From JAVXNW01 sp036645575 (GTDB lineage Bacteria > Bacillota > Clostridia > Christensenellales > Aristaeellaceae), in the NCBI GenBank assembly GCA_036645575.1, contig JAVXNW010000117.1:1-6892 (forward strand): a stretch of 6,892 bases of DNA, read 5' to 3'. Shown in pieces: positions 1 through 5,452 of the stretch (its first letter is position 1; every line of letters starts with the position of its first letter). The position numbers were made by a program, and so were the translations under genes. The notes under the pieces are model-generated. The model made no database searches. It was not told the origin of the DNA and worked only from the letters and a program-made list of their open reading frames with translations.

Positions 1-563
1 AAACGAGCATCTTTGACTTTCTTACCAATAATCTCTGTCAGAACTTGGTGGTCGATATTGTCAAAGCAGCCTTTGATGTCACCCTCTATGAACCAACCCA
101 ATCCCGTAAATTCCAATTTAATTATTTTCAGCGCCGTGTGGCAGCTCCTGTTTGGGCGAAACCCATGGGAATAAGGAGAAAAGATCGGTTCATAGATGGA
201 TTCAAGGATCATACGCATGACTTCCTGCACTAACTTGTCCGTAAAGCCCGGTAGTCCGAGTGGACGCTCCTTTTTGCTTCCATTCTTTTTGTCGATATCG
301 GTGCGTCGCACCGGCAGGGGCTCATAGCTTCCGCTGGTTAGGCAGTCGATAATGCGCTTGATTTTTTCTTCGCTGAATCCATCAGCGGTATCATTAGAAT
401 TAACGCCCGGCGTAGCAGCGCCGTCGTTGGCGTACAGATGCTTATAAGCCAGATAATATATATCTGGTCTAAGCATGTACCGGTAAAGTCGGGTAAAGAC
501 TTCGTCTGGATGCGCTTGTGAGTTTTGACTGATGCTTGCCAAAATTTCCGTCGTTGGTTGCAT
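1..563 (-). CDS. ltrA: Group II intron reverse transcriptase/maturase, N-terminal part
   Basis: The first 187 residues of the intron-encoded protein are open to the left edge with no stop. The family's proteins are about 600 residues long and combine reverse transcriptase, a maturase (X) domain, and usually DNA-binding and HNH endonuclease domains. They bind the intron RNA, help it splice and copy it into DNA at the target. Visible blocks follow the RT order: the N-terminal RT0 region (DEVFTRLYRYMLRPDIYYLAY, residues 20-40), RT1 with RPLGLP at 100-105, RT2 with HGFRPNRSCHTAL at 133-145, and RT3 with GDIKGCFDNIDH at 161-172, where Asp162 is the first catalytic metal-binding residue. The resemblance to Lactococcus LtrA is strong throughout. 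The ATG at 563 is preceded by an AGGGAGG ribosome binding site. The reading frame is intact as far as it is visible. The YADD motif and everything after it lie outside the window. The region is more AT-rich than the phage genes around it, as expected for a recently arrived element. The symbol ltrA is given by family resemblance. Confidence 0.94.
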   Translation of the reverse strand, partial: MQPTTEILASISQNSQAHPDEVFTRLYRYMLRPDIYYLAYKHLYANDGAATPGVNSNDTADGFSEEKIKRIIDCLTSGSYEPLPVRRTDIDKKNGSKKERPLGLPGFTDKLVQEVMRMILESIYEPIFSPYSHGFRPNRSCHTALKIIKLEFTGLGWFIEGDIKGCFDNIDHQVLTEIIGKKVKDAR

Positions 564-581
564 TGAGGTATTCCTCCCTAA
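561..581 (-). promoter_or_regulatory. Intron domain IVa start-site hairpin with ribosome binding site
   Basis: Just before the reverse transcriptase ATG, the minus strand reads AGGGAGGAATACCTCAATG. GAGG and CCTC can form a small hairpin around the loop AATA, which sequesters the Shine-Dalgarno sequence. In Ll.LtrB the same place (domain IVa) is the high-affinity binding site of LtrA, where protein binding both anchors the maturase and represses its own translation. Near-identity of this element suggests the same autoregulation here. That role is inferred from the family rather than shown by this sequence. Confidence 0.7.
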
Positions 582-886
582 TCAACTTCAATATTGGTAC
601 GTATTGACTGCGTCCCTTCGCCATGTGACGGTCATTATCCGTCGCGGACTACTATGGACGCTCCGTTGCCATGTTGGATATTCAGCGTCATCTCCCTGAT
701 TAACTTCGGGATTTGTCCCCACCGCACAATGTGCGTTCGGCATTACGCATAGTCCAATGGACATTCCAATTTAGGCAATCCCCGGTTAGCGTGATTACTG
801 GGTTTGTGGATTGTCGGAATGCGCTTTCGTTTCTTTATGCATGGTTCTCCAGCCTGTCATACAGCAATTTTGATACACCCATTGCA

Positions 887-893
887 CGAATTC
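887..893 (-). other. EBS1, exon-binding site 1 of the intron
   Basis: The minus-strand sequence is GAATTCG, intron nucleotides 280-286 counting from 1172. It pairs over seven bases with IBS1 (CGAGTTT, 1173-1179), the last seven exon bases before the splice site. Five pairs are Watson-Crick and two are G-U wobbles. This interaction selects both the 5' splice site and the DNA target of the mobile intron. The position, about 50 bases downstream of EBS2 and inside domain I, fits the IIA layout. Confidence 0.85.
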
Positions 894-943
894 CATTTGC
901 AATGTTTGCCGTATCAGCGGTTTCAGGTAAATTTCCGCTGTCC

Positions 944-949
944 CAACAT
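944..949 (-). other. EBS2, exon-binding site 2 of the intron
   Basis: The minus-strand sequence is ATGTTG, intron nucleotides 224-229. It pairs over six bases with IBS2 (CAATAT, 1180-1185), which directly adjoins IBS1 in the exon. Five pairs are Watson-Crick and one is a G-U wobble. The flanking bases (GAACGCGAGTTTC upstream) match the Ll.LtrB context of EBS2 as I recall it, so the assignment rests on both pairing and position. Confidence 0.82.
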
Positions 950-1172
950 AAGGGAAACTCGAAACTCGCGTTCACCAAATACAGATTCATCCTCATATCC
1001 ACTTGTCCGCGCGGCTCAGTCGCACTCTTCTACCTTTGGGTGACTTGCCGCTCATCCTGCCGTGCTATGTTCCCGTGTCAGCTTTCGCCTTTCGGTTAGG
1101 CAGGCGGACTCCTGCGGTATCTTGCAGGGTAATACCCTAAGTTACTGTTAATCACGCCCTATCCGGGCGCAC

Positions 1173-1185
1173 AAACTCGATATTG
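1173..1185 (-). other. IBS1 and IBS2, intron target site in the portal exon
   Basis: These are the thirteen exon bases directly before the intron, CAATAT (IBS2, 1180-1185) followed by CGAGTTT (IBS1, 1173-1179). They encode the portal residues around Ser-Asn-Ile-Glu-Phe. Both blocks pair in full with the EBS sites in domain I, which fixes the exon-intron boundary between 1173 and 1172. The 3' exon half of the target, including the delta-prime base, is not in the window. Confidence 0.83.
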
Positions 1186-2063
1186 CTAAACGTCGCGTGC
1201 TCCAGATCGCCCACCAGGTGCGCGGGCACGCGATAGATGCGGCAGATTTCCGATACCTGAAACTTGCGGCTTTCGAGGAATTGCGCCTCGGTGTTGGGCA
1301 TAGAAATTCTTGAAAACGACATTCCCTCTTCTAAAATCGCGACCTTTCCGGCGTTGTTGGAGCCGCCGTAGGCCGCGTTCCAGCTCTCGCGGAGTGCTGT
1401 GGGGTTCTTCACCGTATTGGGGTGCGTGAGCACGCCCGCCGGCGTCGCGCCGTTGGCGAAGATGCGGCTGCCGTATTCCTCGGCGGCGATGCCCAGCCCA
1501 ATGGCGTTTTTCTCAAGCGCGACGGGCGAGTAGCCCATGACGCCATCAAAGCCGAGGCCGGGGATGTGCAGCACGTCCTCCGTGCGCAATCGCACGATTT
1601 TCTCGTCGCGGGTGGTGTAGTCGTAGGTCAGATCCCCGTTTTTATCCCGATCCACCTTCATCTGATCCGGCAACAGCGGGTACAGCCCGATCACATGCCC
1701 GCGCCCGTTGCGGATGATCTGACAGTAGGCGTTGCCCCACAGGAGGAGATGCGCGAGCATTACTTCGCGCAGGATGAACGAGGTCATTTCCCGATTCGGC
1801 TCGTCGTGGAGGATGCGGTAGAGCGGGTGCCGTATCGCCTTATTGCTGCCCTGATCGGTATATTCATAGACGTGCAGGGGCAGGCTGGCCACCGTTTCCG
1901 CGATCACCCGCACGCAGGCATAGACCGCCGTCATCTGGATGGCGCTGCGTGGCGTGACCGATTTGCCCGCGAGGCTGGAGCCGAAATAGAACGAGAGCGC
2001 GGAACTGACGGAGTCGCGAGGCTTATCCCGCGAACGGAACAGGAACGTCAATGGATTTTTCAT
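1173..2063 (-). CDS. Phage portal protein (HK97 family), 5' exon, split by the intron
   Basis: This is the N-terminal 297 residues of an HK97-type portal protein. The portal forms the dodecameric ring at one capsid vertex through which the terminase pumps DNA and to which the tail connects. Family signatures are visible in order: AVYACVRVIAETVASLPLHVY at 46-66, HLLLWGNAYCQI at 105-116, HIPGLGFDG and GYSP at 166-180, ILEEGMSFSRISM at 243-255, and EICRIYRVPAHLVGDL with ATFSNIE at 272-296. The gene is cut after codon 297, within its most conserved motif. Family members usually run to about 400 residues, so the last quarter lies in a 3' exon beyond the left edge. Unspliced message would add only six intron-coded residues (VRPDRA) and stop at 1152. 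The intron sits in phase 0. The start at 2063 has GGGAGG six bases upstream, and the protein from there resembles other portals. In-frame ATGs at 2090 and 2093 follow a duplicated ribosome binding site and would add 9 or 10 residues. Confidence 0.93.
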
Positions 2064-2102
2064 AATCAGCCTCCCTGTAGGATTTTTCATCATCAGCCTC
2101 CC
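2053..2102 (-). repeat. Tandem duplication of the portal ribosome binding site and start
   Basis: Two copies of a 23-base unit occupy 2053-2075 and 2080-2102. They lie 27 bases apart in period and differ at one base. Each copy holds GGGAGGCTGAT, an ATG and AAAAATCC. Because 27 is a multiple of three, both starts are in the portal frame, giving the repeated peptide MKNP at the N-terminus. The outer copy also gains a second ATG through the single difference (GATGATG against GATTATG). Confidence 0.88.
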
Positions 2103-2106
2103 ACGG

Positions 2107-2135
2107 TTGAATTTTGATTCTTTTCATGGTACAAT
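2107..2135 (+). promoter_or_regulatory. Extended -10 promoter for the plus-strand gene
   Basis: The plus strand carries TTGAAT at 2107-2112 and TACAAT at 2130-2135, separated by exactly 17 bases. A TG at 2127-2128 sits one base before the -10 box. This is a good sigma-A match with the extended -10 element common in Firmicutes. Transcription would begin near 2142, just ahead of the GGAG at 2153-2156. The promoter points against the late genes and lies immediately beside the ribosome binding region of the portal. Confidence 0.65.
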
Positions 2136-2166
2136 CCCGGTATTCTGATTGTGGAGCGTGACGTAT

Positions 2167-2496
2167 ATGATCCTCCGTTTTCCACATGCCTTTGCCGTGT
2201 CGGATCGGCTCAAGAAAGCGGTTAAGGACGCGGTAAACCAATTCCAGTATCCCGGCATGGACGGCATCGTCGAGTTTGAAGGCGATACCGTCGCATTCGA
2301 CGTCATCAAGAATGGGTTTTACCTGAAGGACAATCTCGATCTTTATATCGACGACGCGATCCCCGGAAACATGGTTGGCTTCATGATGAAGCTCCTGCGC
2401 GCGCGCAACTTCCTGCAAGAGAACGCGCGCGTGATCCCGGAGAACCGCATCGGACTGCACCTCGTTCCGCCGCTAACGCCATGTGAGGACAGGTAA
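2167..2496 (+). CDS. Hypothetical protein, moron-like gene on the opposite strand
   Basis: This 109-residue protein does not belong to any family I recognise. It looks soluble, with no signal peptide or membrane segment. It has an N-terminal amphipathic stretch (SDRLKKAVKDAVNQF), a central mixed strand region rich in acidic residues (GIVEFEGDTVAFDVI, DNLDLYIDD), then a helix (GFMMKLLRARNFLQENAR) and a proline-containing tail. It is the only gene on the plus strand in the window. I chose this strand because its codons favour G or C at third positions as in the neighbouring genes, the protein composition is natural, and a promoter and GGAG (2153-2156) precede ATG 2167. A TTG at 2149 in the same frame is a weaker start. 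The minus-strand frames over the same bases give less natural proteins. Location between late genes with its own promoter fits a moron, perhaps expressed in the lysogen. Late transcription from the right would be antisense to it. Confidence 0.7.
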   Translation: MILRFPHAFAVSDRLKKAVKDAVNQFQYPGMDGIVEFEGDTVAFDVIKNGFYLKDNLDLYIDDAIPGNMVGFMMKLLRARNFLQENARVIPENRIGLHLVPPLTPCEDR

Positions 2497-2538
2497 AAGG
2501 ACGATCTCACAATCGCCCATCTTGCAACGCCCATCGGT

Positions 2539-3369
2539 TTACTCGGCGGGTTCGTCTTTTAACGCTTCAAACTCCTCCTCGCTCACTTCGTCGTGCTGGT
2601 TTTCCAGTTTCTCATAGTGCACCACCTCGATAGTCTTTTCCGGCTCCGTCTCGGGCGCGGGTTCTATGGCCGTGAAGTGGCGTCGGGAGCCGTTGCCGGG
2701 GATGCCGCGCATGAGGCGCTTTCGCGCTTCCTTGTATTCGTCGCCGATGAAGCCCAACCGCAGTAGGAAGCACCGGAAAGCGTAGCGGGGATTGTCCGTC
2801 TCGCGCTGCGTGAGCGTAACGCGCTTAAGCTTCTTCGCCAGTTTGATCAGCGCCGCCAACAGAACTGCCGCCGCACCCATCATTTCACTCGAAGCCGTTT
2901 CCGGCAGCCACGGGAAGGAGAGTTTCTCGTCGTCTTCCTCGATGGGCAGATCATTAATCTCCAAAGCGAGCTTGATCAGCTGGCTTTTCGCCGCGATGAG
3001 CTTGCGCAGGTTGTCGACGTTTTGCTCGGTCAATCCGTTCTTGGGGAAGGAAAGCGTGATGCCGTCCACGTCGTTCGTAGTCTCGCAAGGCTTGACTTCC
3101 TTCTTCGTCGGCGCGTCCACGTGCGGGAGCAGCGTATCGCCGGTCGGGATGAATCCCCGACCGCGCAAGGCGTGGAGCGCAAGCCCCAGTTCCTTTTCGT
3201 CGAGCAGTTCATTCACGTCCATGCTCGCGTCCTTGTGAATGACGTAGTCGCCCACCCGGAAATCGAAGCTCGGCGCGCCGAGGTATTTCTTCTCGCATCC
3301 CGTGATCTCAACTAAGGCCTGCACCAGTTCCTTGCGCCGCTCGCTTGCTCCGTCAAAATGAATCGTCAT
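2539..3369 (-). CDS. Phage 'virulence-related' family protein, function unknown
   Basis: This 276-residue protein resembles a family found in the packaging regions of Clostridia phages and prophages and often labelled virulence-related protein. I know of no proven function, and the label should not be taken as evidence of pathogenicity. The N-terminal part (about 1-85) contains ITGCEKKYLGAPSFDFRVGDY followed by VIHKDASM. A middle segment (about 105-180) has ITLSFPKNGLTEQNVDNLRK and a region rich in acidic residues ending in FPWLP. The best conserved part as I recall the family is DNPRYAFRCFLLRLGFIGDEY near 192-212, followed by basic residues. The tail from about 235 is strongly acidic (EPEKTIEVVHYE, VSEEEFEALKDEPAE). 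The ATG at 3369 has AGGTGG (3377-3382) seven bases upstream. There is no catalytic motif that I can point to, and no membrane segment is convincing. The short alanine-leucine run AAAVLLAALIKL near 166-177 reads as a buried helix. Confidence 0.75.
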   Translation of the reverse strand: MTIHFDGASERRKELVQALVEITGCEKKYLGAPSFDFRVGDYVIHKDASMDVNELLDEKELGLALHALRGRGFIPTGDTLLPHVDAPTKKEVKPCETTNDVDGITLSFPKNGLTEQNVDNLRKLIAAKSQLIKLALEINDLPIEEDDEKLSFPWLPETASSEMMGAAAVLLAALIKLAKKLKRVTLTQRETDNPRYAFRCFLLRLGFIGDEYKEARKRLMRGIPGNGSRRHFTAIEPAPETEPEKTIEVVHYEKLENQHDEVSEEEFEALKDEPAE

Positions 3370-3482
3370 GTGAAAACCACCTTTCGCCTTTTCGTTGCGT
3401 CCATGATCCCTCTTATCGCGGAGCTTATCAAGCGTAGATACGGATTCGATGCGTAGAAAGCACGCTTCAAGTTTTGTGATGA
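3370..3482 (-). other. Intergenic gap between the HNH gene and the 276-residue gene
   Basis: This is the largest gap between minus-strand late genes other than the one filled by the plus-strand gene. It contains the ribosome binding site of the downstream gene. It also holds a 12-codon frame, ATG at 3404 to TGA at 3366, whose stop overlaps the next start as ATGA. Its own ribosome binding site (AGAGGG only three bases before the ATG) is poorly spaced. It could be a coupled leader peptide or chance. I see no terminator, promoter or strong palindrome. The cos site of such phages often lies near the terminase and HNH genes, but I cannot identify one here. Confidence 0.4.
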
Positions 3483-3821
3483 TTACAGGCCGCTTCCGGT
3501 CTTTCTGTCATGACATGCGCGACAGTGGGGTTGCCAGTTGGCCTCGTCCCAGAACAGAAGCTCGTCGCCGCGATGGGGGATGATATGGTCAACGACCGTC
3601 GCGGGCGTGAGTGCGCCCCGCTTTCGGCATTCTTCGCAGAGCGGATGCTTGCGCAGGAACAGCCCGCGCGCTTTTCGCCAGCGCTTGTCGTATCCGCGCT
3701 CATTCGCGCCGCCGCGCAGTCGGTCGGCGGAAAACTCCGCGTGCTTCTCACAGTAAACGCCGCGAGCGCACAGGTTCGGGCAGCCCGGATAGCGGCAGGG
3801 GCGCATGGGTAAATACGGCAT
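3483..3821 (-). CDS. HNH endonuclease, terminase-associated
   Basis: This is a 112-residue HNH nuclease of the small phage type that sits next to the terminase. In HK97-like cos phages such proteins stimulate terminase cutting of concatemeric DNA at cos and are needed for packaging. The ββα-metal core is visible: VVDHI at 76-80 gives the catalytic Asp-His pair, NWQPHC at 95-100 the central Asn, and His104 the final His. Two Cys pairs, HPLCEEC (Cys62, Cys65) and HCRAC (Cys100, Cys103), form the structural zinc site. An N-terminal cysteine-rich segment (Cys9, Cys14, Cys24, His27) looks like a second zinc knuckle. The start at 3821 follows AGGAGG with seven bases of spacing, and that ribosome binding site overlaps the terminase stop codon, so the two genes are probably translationally coupled. 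The gene follows the large terminase here, whereas many relatives place it before the small subunit. Confidence 0.92.
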   Translation of the reverse strand: MPYLPMRPCRYPGCPNLCARGVYCEKHAEFSADRLRGGANERGYDKRWRKARGLFLRKHPLCEECRKRGALTPATVVDHIIPHRGDELLFWDEANWQPHCRACHDRKTGSGL

Positions 3822-3832
3822 TCTCGCTCCTC

Positions 3833-5452
3833 CTATATAAACAATAGGCCCCGATCTGTGTCGTAAACGCTGCCCCCGCCCTGATTTTTCATCGCCCGAT
3901 CCAGCGCCATCACCAGCGCCACGGCTCCGTCCACCTTCTCGGTCGATTTCTCCTTATCGATCTTGAGATTCCCGGCGGGATCGGTGCGCACATGGATGTT
4001 GTCGATGTTCCACCTGAGCACCGGATGGCCGTTCTGCAAAAGGCTTTTGTCCAGAACCAAGCGCATGAGATCTTTTGTGGGATTGCTCATATCCCGGAAG
4101 CCCTGCCCGAACGGGATCATCGTGAACCCGTCGTCCTGCAACGTCTGCACCATCATGCTGGCGTTCCACCTGTCATAGGCAATCTCTCGGATATTGAACC
4201 GCTCGCCCAGTTCCACGATGAACCGCTCGATAAACCCATAATGGACAACGTTGCCTTCCGTCGTATGGATAAACCCCTGCTTTTCCCAGATGTCGTACAT
4301 GACGTGATCCCGGCGCACGCGTAAGTCGAGCGTTTCCTTGGGCAGCCAGAAAAACGGCACGACATAATACGGATCGGACTCGCCCGCGGGCGGAAACACC
4401 AGCGCAAGCGCCGTTAAGTCGCTCGTACTCGAAAGGTCCAGCCCCGCGTAACAGCCTCGGCCTTCCAAATCGTCCATCGTGAAATTGCTTCGGCAAGCGT
4501 CCCATTTATCCATGGGCATCCACCGAACCGTGGTATTCGTCCATTGGCAAAGGTGGAACTGCCGGAACTGGATCTCCTCGGCGGGATTCTCCTTCGCGCT
4601 CTCGCACCGCTGCTGATAGTATTCTATGTCAACCGTCCGGCCCAGCGAAGGATTCGCCTTTTTCCACACCTTTGAATCCGTCCAGTCCGCGTTTTCGGGG
4701 GCACTGTATACGACGGGATAAAAGGTCGCGTCCTTTTTGCGCCCTTCCAATAGATCCACCGCCTTGGCATGCACCTCATAGCAGATGGAATTCTTATCGC
4801 TGCCCGCCGTGGTGATCACGAAATTGAGCGGCTGCTTGCGCGCCGCACCCGAACCTTTGGTCATGACGTCGTAGAGTTTGCGGTTGGGCTGGCCGAGCAA
4901 CTCGTCGAAGATGCAGGCGTGGACGTTATACCCGTATTTACTCGCCACATCGGAGGACAGCGCCTGATAGATGCTTCGCGTGGGCATATACACCAGGCGC
5001 TTTTGCGATTCCACGATCTTGATGCGCTCCAAAAGCAGCGGCGACTGCAAAACCATATCCCGCGCGACGTTGAACACGATGGCCGCCTGTTGCCGGTCGT
5101 TCGCGCAACCGTAGATCTCCGCGCCCTCCTCGTTGTCCGCGCAGAGCATGTACAGCGCGACCGCCGCCGCAAGTTCGGATTTCCCGGCTTTCTTGCAGAT
5201 TTCCACAAAGGACGTGTTGAACTGGCGATAGCCGCTTTCCTTGATCGTGCCGAACAGATCGCGAATGATCTGCTCCTGCCACGGGAAAAGCAGAAACGGC
5301 TTGCCCGACCACACGCCCTTGGTGTGCTTGAGGCTCTGGATGAAAGAAACCGCGCGGTCGGCGCGGCGTTTTTCATAATGGGAGGACGGCAGCATAAAGC
5401 GTGTGGGCGCATACGGTTGTTTCGCAGACCCGTTATGACTCGGTTTCATCAT
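3833..5452 (-). CDS. terL: Terminase large subunit (HK97-like, Terminase_1 family)
   Basis: This is the ATPase-nuclease motor that cuts concatemeric phage DNA and drives it through the portal into the prohead. With the start chosen here it has 539 residues, normal for the family. The N-terminal ATPase has a deviant Walker A, CKKAGKSE at 86-93, a Walker B ACIFDE at 179-184, and the coupling motif ITTAGS at 213-218. The C-terminal RNase H-like nuclease has its acidic residues in LDLSSTSD (near 338-345), AYDRWN (425-430) and DGAVALVMA (from 508). I chose ATG 5452 because GGAAGAGGAG lies about ten bases upstream. A longer reading from ATG 5491 adds 13 residues but has no ribosome binding site. 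With this start the gene overlaps the end of the small-subunit gene by 20 bases, which suggests coupled translation. Its stop overlaps the HNH ribosome binding site. No frame damage is seen. Confidence 0.96.
   Translation of the reverse strand: MMKPSHNGSAKQPYAPTRFMLPSSHYEKRRADRAVSFIQSLKHTKGVWSGKPFLLFPWQEQIIRDLFGTIKESGYRQFNTSFVEICKKAGKSELAAAVALYMLCADNEEGAEIYGCANDRQQAAIVFNVARDMVLQSPLLLERIKIVESQKRLVYMPTRSIYQALSSDVASKYGYNVHACIFDELLGQPNRKLYDVMTKGSGAARKQPLNFVITTAGSDKNSICYEVHAKAVDLLEGRKKDATFYPVVYSAPENADWTDSKVWKKANPSLGRTVDIEYYQQRCESAKENPAEEIQFRQFHLCQWTNTTVRWMPMDKWDACRSNFTMDDLEGRGCYAGLDLSSTSDLTALALVFPPAGESDPYYVVPFFWLPKETLDLRVRRDHVMYDIWEKQGFIHTTEGNVVHYGFIERFIVELGERFNIREIAYDRWNASMMVQTLQDDGFTMIPFGQGFRDMSNPTKDLMRLVLDKSLLQNGHPVLRWNIDNIHVRTDPAGNLKIDKEKSTEKVDGAVALVMALDRAMKNQGGGSVYDTDRGLLFI

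Larger units (their letters stand above)
1..1172 (-). mobile_element. Group IIA intron (Ll.LtrB-like), 5' part, inserted in the portal gene
   Basis: This is the 5' portion of a mobile self-splicing group II intron, read on the minus strand from 1172 downward and running off the left edge. The intron begins with GTGCGCCCGGATAGGG, which fits the group II 5' consensus GUGYG and closely resembles the start of Lactococcus Ll.LtrB as I recall it. About 610 bases of structured RNA (domains I to III and the start of IV) precede an LtrA-type reverse transcriptase that begins at 563. EBS1 and EBS2 are present and pair with the portal exon. One domain I stem (1099-1104 with 1056-1061, CCTGCC/GGCAGG) is fully complementary, although its sequence differs from my recollection of the Ll.LtrB stem. 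This is the expected mark of a conserved fold. Splicing would remove the intron from portal mRNA, and the RNA with its protein can insert into new DNA sites. Domains V and VI, the 3' splice site and the remainder of the protein are not visible, so activity cannot be judged. Confidence 0.95.
564..1172 (-). ncRNA. Group II intron ribozyme RNA, domains I to early IV
   Basis: This stretch of about 600 bases carries no credible protein gene and is the structured part of the intron. Recognisable pieces, in minus-strand order, are the GUGCG 5' end at 1172, the covarying domain I stem, EBS2 at 944-949 and EBS1 at 887-893. These are followed by a run that closely follows the Ll.LtrB domain I to III sequence (for example GAAACGAAAGCG near 823-834), and then domain IV leading into the protein start. 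Catalytic domain V, which lies after the protein gene in this class, is outside the window. The open plus-strand frames that cross this region are incidental. Confidence 0.9.

Noticed and set aside
45..233. Plus-strand open frame of 62 codons
   Set aside because: It is the complement of the reverse transcriptase RT2-RT3 region, whose minus-strand motifs are unmistakable.
713..1099. Plus-strand open frames of 128 and 79 codons
   Set aside because: They lie wholly inside the structured intron RNA on the opposite strand, have no ribosome binding site, and give unnatural Cys/Ser/Phe-rich proteins.
1422..2117. Plus-strand open frame of 231 codons
   Set aside because: It is antisense to the portal exon. 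Its His/Arg/Val-rich composition is typical of the complement of a GC-rich gene, and the portal motifs decide the strand.
2023..2460. Minus-strand frames of 145 and 63 codons over the plus-strand gene
   Set aside because: They lack ribosome binding sites. The opposite-strand protein looks more natural and has both a promoter and a Shine-Dalgarno sequence. Some doubt remains, so the plus-strand gene is given moderate confidence.
2482..2515. Possible terminator hairpin after the plus-strand gene (TGTGAG with CTCACA)
   Set aside because: The stem is six base pairs with an 18-base loop and has no following T-run, so it does not qualify as an intrinsic terminator.
2515..2536. Direct repeat CGCCCAT at 2515-2521 and 2530-2536
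   Set aside because: Two seven-base copies at a 15-base period are too short to call an attachment site or operator without further support.
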